A DNA stretch of 12,500 bases from Chrysomallon squamiferum. Its lineage: Eukaryota > Mollusca > Gastropoda > Neomphalida > Peltospiridae. The DNA lies in contig CM022679.1 in assembly GCA_012295275.1 (NCBI GenBank), positions 22,981,685 through 22,994,184 of the forward strand, read 5' to 3'. The notes below the pieces were generated by a model that worked only from the letters and a program-made list of their open reading frames with translations, was not told the origin of the DNA and searched no databases. Shown one piece after another: positions 11,329 through 12,500 of the stretch. The position numbers were made by a program, and so were the translations under genes. Position 1 is the first letter of the stretch. Each line of letters starts with the position of its first letter.

Positions 11329-11661
11329 CCTAAAAGGTCTAGAAACGGTTTATTCCCGATTCTGGCAGTGAGATTATAAGACATCTTAATTGGACACGCC
11401 AGTTGTTCCATTTCTGGCATTTTATTTCTCATCCTTACTAATTGGTCTTCCGTCCCCTTAATTGATGTACTTTTGTAAATTCGTAGGATAATCAATTACA
11501 CTCTACAACAACTTCTTCCTCTCCTCTTCATATATCTTTGGGATACTGGACACTTCCTCCCGTGCTCGCTTCTGCATGGTGTTGGTCAGTAGGTGGACAA
11601 CAACTTCGCTCTCATCCGAGGAATGGATGTGGTCTTTATCTCTCTTGACATCAGTCCCATC
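11329..11661 (-). pseudogene. FLYWCH/MULE-like coding fragment, frameshifted
   Basis: Reading leftward from 11661, one frame gives VKRDKDHIHSSDESEV, then MQKRAREEVSSIPKIYEEE and ends at TAG (11505-11503). A second frame from 11495 gives ...TSIKGTEDQLVRMRNK and then YNLTARIGNKPFLDL, running into the A-tract. In FLYWCH-type zinc-finger and MULE-like proteins the region after the final H-x-H of the finger commonly has this order: a H.H..d...v stretch, a basic helix with R......P.iyee, then an R-rich linker, then a ..y.lT..g.pFL. motif. The order matches over two frames, so I read it as one broken coding fragment. A stop (TAG) lies immediately upstream, overlapping an acceptor-like TTTTCATAG. The finger itself and downstream domains are missing. 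Confidence 0.4.
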
Positions 11662-11724
11662 CTATGAAAAGTTTCATCTAAATTTAACATGGCATGAATT
11701 ATAGCAAATTTTGCACATACAAAT

Positions 11725-11781
11725 GATTCGAACTTGCATCTGATATTATTTATGTACGAGGTCTCCCGCGATTGTTCGCCA
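11725..11781 (-). other. weak tRNA-like promoter (SINE head) candidate
   Basis: On the minus strand TGGCGAACAATCG resembles an A box and AAGTTCGAATC resembles a B box (GGTTCGAATCC), with CGGGAGACCTCG between them. The gap is longer than in a normal tRNA, and the stems do not obviously pair. It lies upstream, in the same orientation, of the coding fragment and A-tract at 11661-11302. Confidence 0.2.
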
Positions 11782-11789
11782 TATGAAGC

Positions 11790-12450
11790 GTACGTCTGAA
11801 TGTCAATAGCACGTTCTTTTTAAAATGGCCGCCGTTGTAGTTAAGTACTGAAAATATACTTCGGCAAATACTGGTCAGTATAATGATGCATTTTAACCAA
11901 ACATTTCCGTGTCAGTGATTCGATAAATAAAGCCCGATTAGTTCTTTGTGTTTTCTTAATAAAGTTTAATTCATCTTAGTTTACCCTGCTTTATTTATTA
12001 ACTGAATAACTGATAGCCATTGAAAACAACAAATTTAAAGTTTTTTTTTTTCTTGTATTGTTTTTCCTGGTTTTTTTTTCTTTGTTGCTTCTTTTTTTTA
12101 AGACTGTGTTTTCTTCCAAAATACTGACAAAAAGTTTAAAATAATGACAATTTTGAAGTTATCAAATACCATATCAAATACAGAATCTCCCTAGAACCCC
12201 CCCCCGAAAAAATAATAATAATAAAATAAAATAAAATAAATAATCAGTATTCATAATATTATCAGGATATCTATATTAAATAGCACTCTCCAGAAATCAG
12301 TTCAGATAAATTTCTGAAATTGCCAACATATTAACATCTGTCACATCGTCTGACTTTGTGAAGCAAACAGGCCTGCGTGTATGATTATATTTTACAGTTT
12401 GAACATTCTCTGTGTTGTGAACGTCTGATTAGAGTCTGAACACAGACCAT
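11790..12450. other. AT-rich stretch with no recognised gene
   Basis: ATGGCCGCCGTTGTAG near 11825 opens only eight codons. AATAAA occurs at 11926-11931 and 11958-11963, but no upstream exon was recognised. T-runs occur at about 12042-12080, C8 at about 12197-12204, then AAT and AAAAT units to about 12243. Confidence 0.45.
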
Positions 12451-12500
12451 ATGGGGAAACGCACCAGCACAGGAGAACAAAGTGCAGTCACGACATCACA
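12451..12500 (+). CDS. short open frame running off the window edge, unrecognised
   Basis: ATG in the context CCATATGG, followed by 16 stop-free codons reading MGKRTSTGEQSAVTTS to the end. Base composition is more balanced than in neighbouring DNA. Nothing identifies it; it may be a 5' coding exon or chance. Confidence 0.15.
   Translation, partial: MGKRTSTGEQSAVTTS

Overview
This window reads as nuclear DNA of a multicellular animal, most likely a lophotrochozoan such as a mollusc. That assignment is inference. It rests on the very AT-rich base composition, dense microsatellites of nearly every class (CT, GT, TA, ATT, ACT, TCTG/TCTA, GTAT, TTTG, TTTA), decayed transposon coding fragments, and the lack of any long intact bacterial-style reading frame. 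The only convincing coding signal is split by GT-AG introns. Most apparent reading frames are translations of simple repeats and are not reported.

Layout. Positions 1-970 are a degenerate tandem satellite with monomers of about 26 bp and a 59/75-77 bp higher-order form at the left end. Positions 971-1740 hold no recognisable gene. Positions 1750-2640 mix microsatellites with two candidate exons of a cysteine-rich peptide gene (gene A), whose candidate terminal exon and poly(A) signals lie at 3184-3276. Positions 3460-3830 are a second degenerate minisatellite built on GTATC/GATATC. Positions 3950-4720 are CAA/ACT trinucleotide DNA containing one possible signal-peptide exon at 4251. A (CT)55 tract lies at 5091-5200. 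Positions 5200-7140 are AT-rich DNA and CA repeats without a recognised gene. A decayed Tc1-like transposase tail lies at 7145-7286 and a G15 run at 7588.

The best gene (gene B) spans about 8696-11250. It has three promoter repeats each carrying GATA and SOX/TCF-like motifs, a TATA box, a short untranslated exon 1, and three coding exons (8922-9016, 10681-10723, 11144-11209) joined in compatible phases, followed by AATAAA. The product would be a 67-residue secreted peptide: a signal peptide, a core with two CxxxC pairs, and a strongly basic His/Arg/Pro/Lys tail written by six tandem hexamers.

The candidate exon of gene A at 2589-2631 has the same length (43 nt), the same intron phases, and the same cysteine positions (CxRxC) as exon 3 of gene B. 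This suggests a small tandem family of secreted CX3C...CX3C peptides that I do not recognise as a named family. On the minus strand at 11329-11661 there is a frameshifted FLYWCH/MULE-like coding fragment running into an oligo(A) tract. The last 50 bases open a short unrecognised reading frame.
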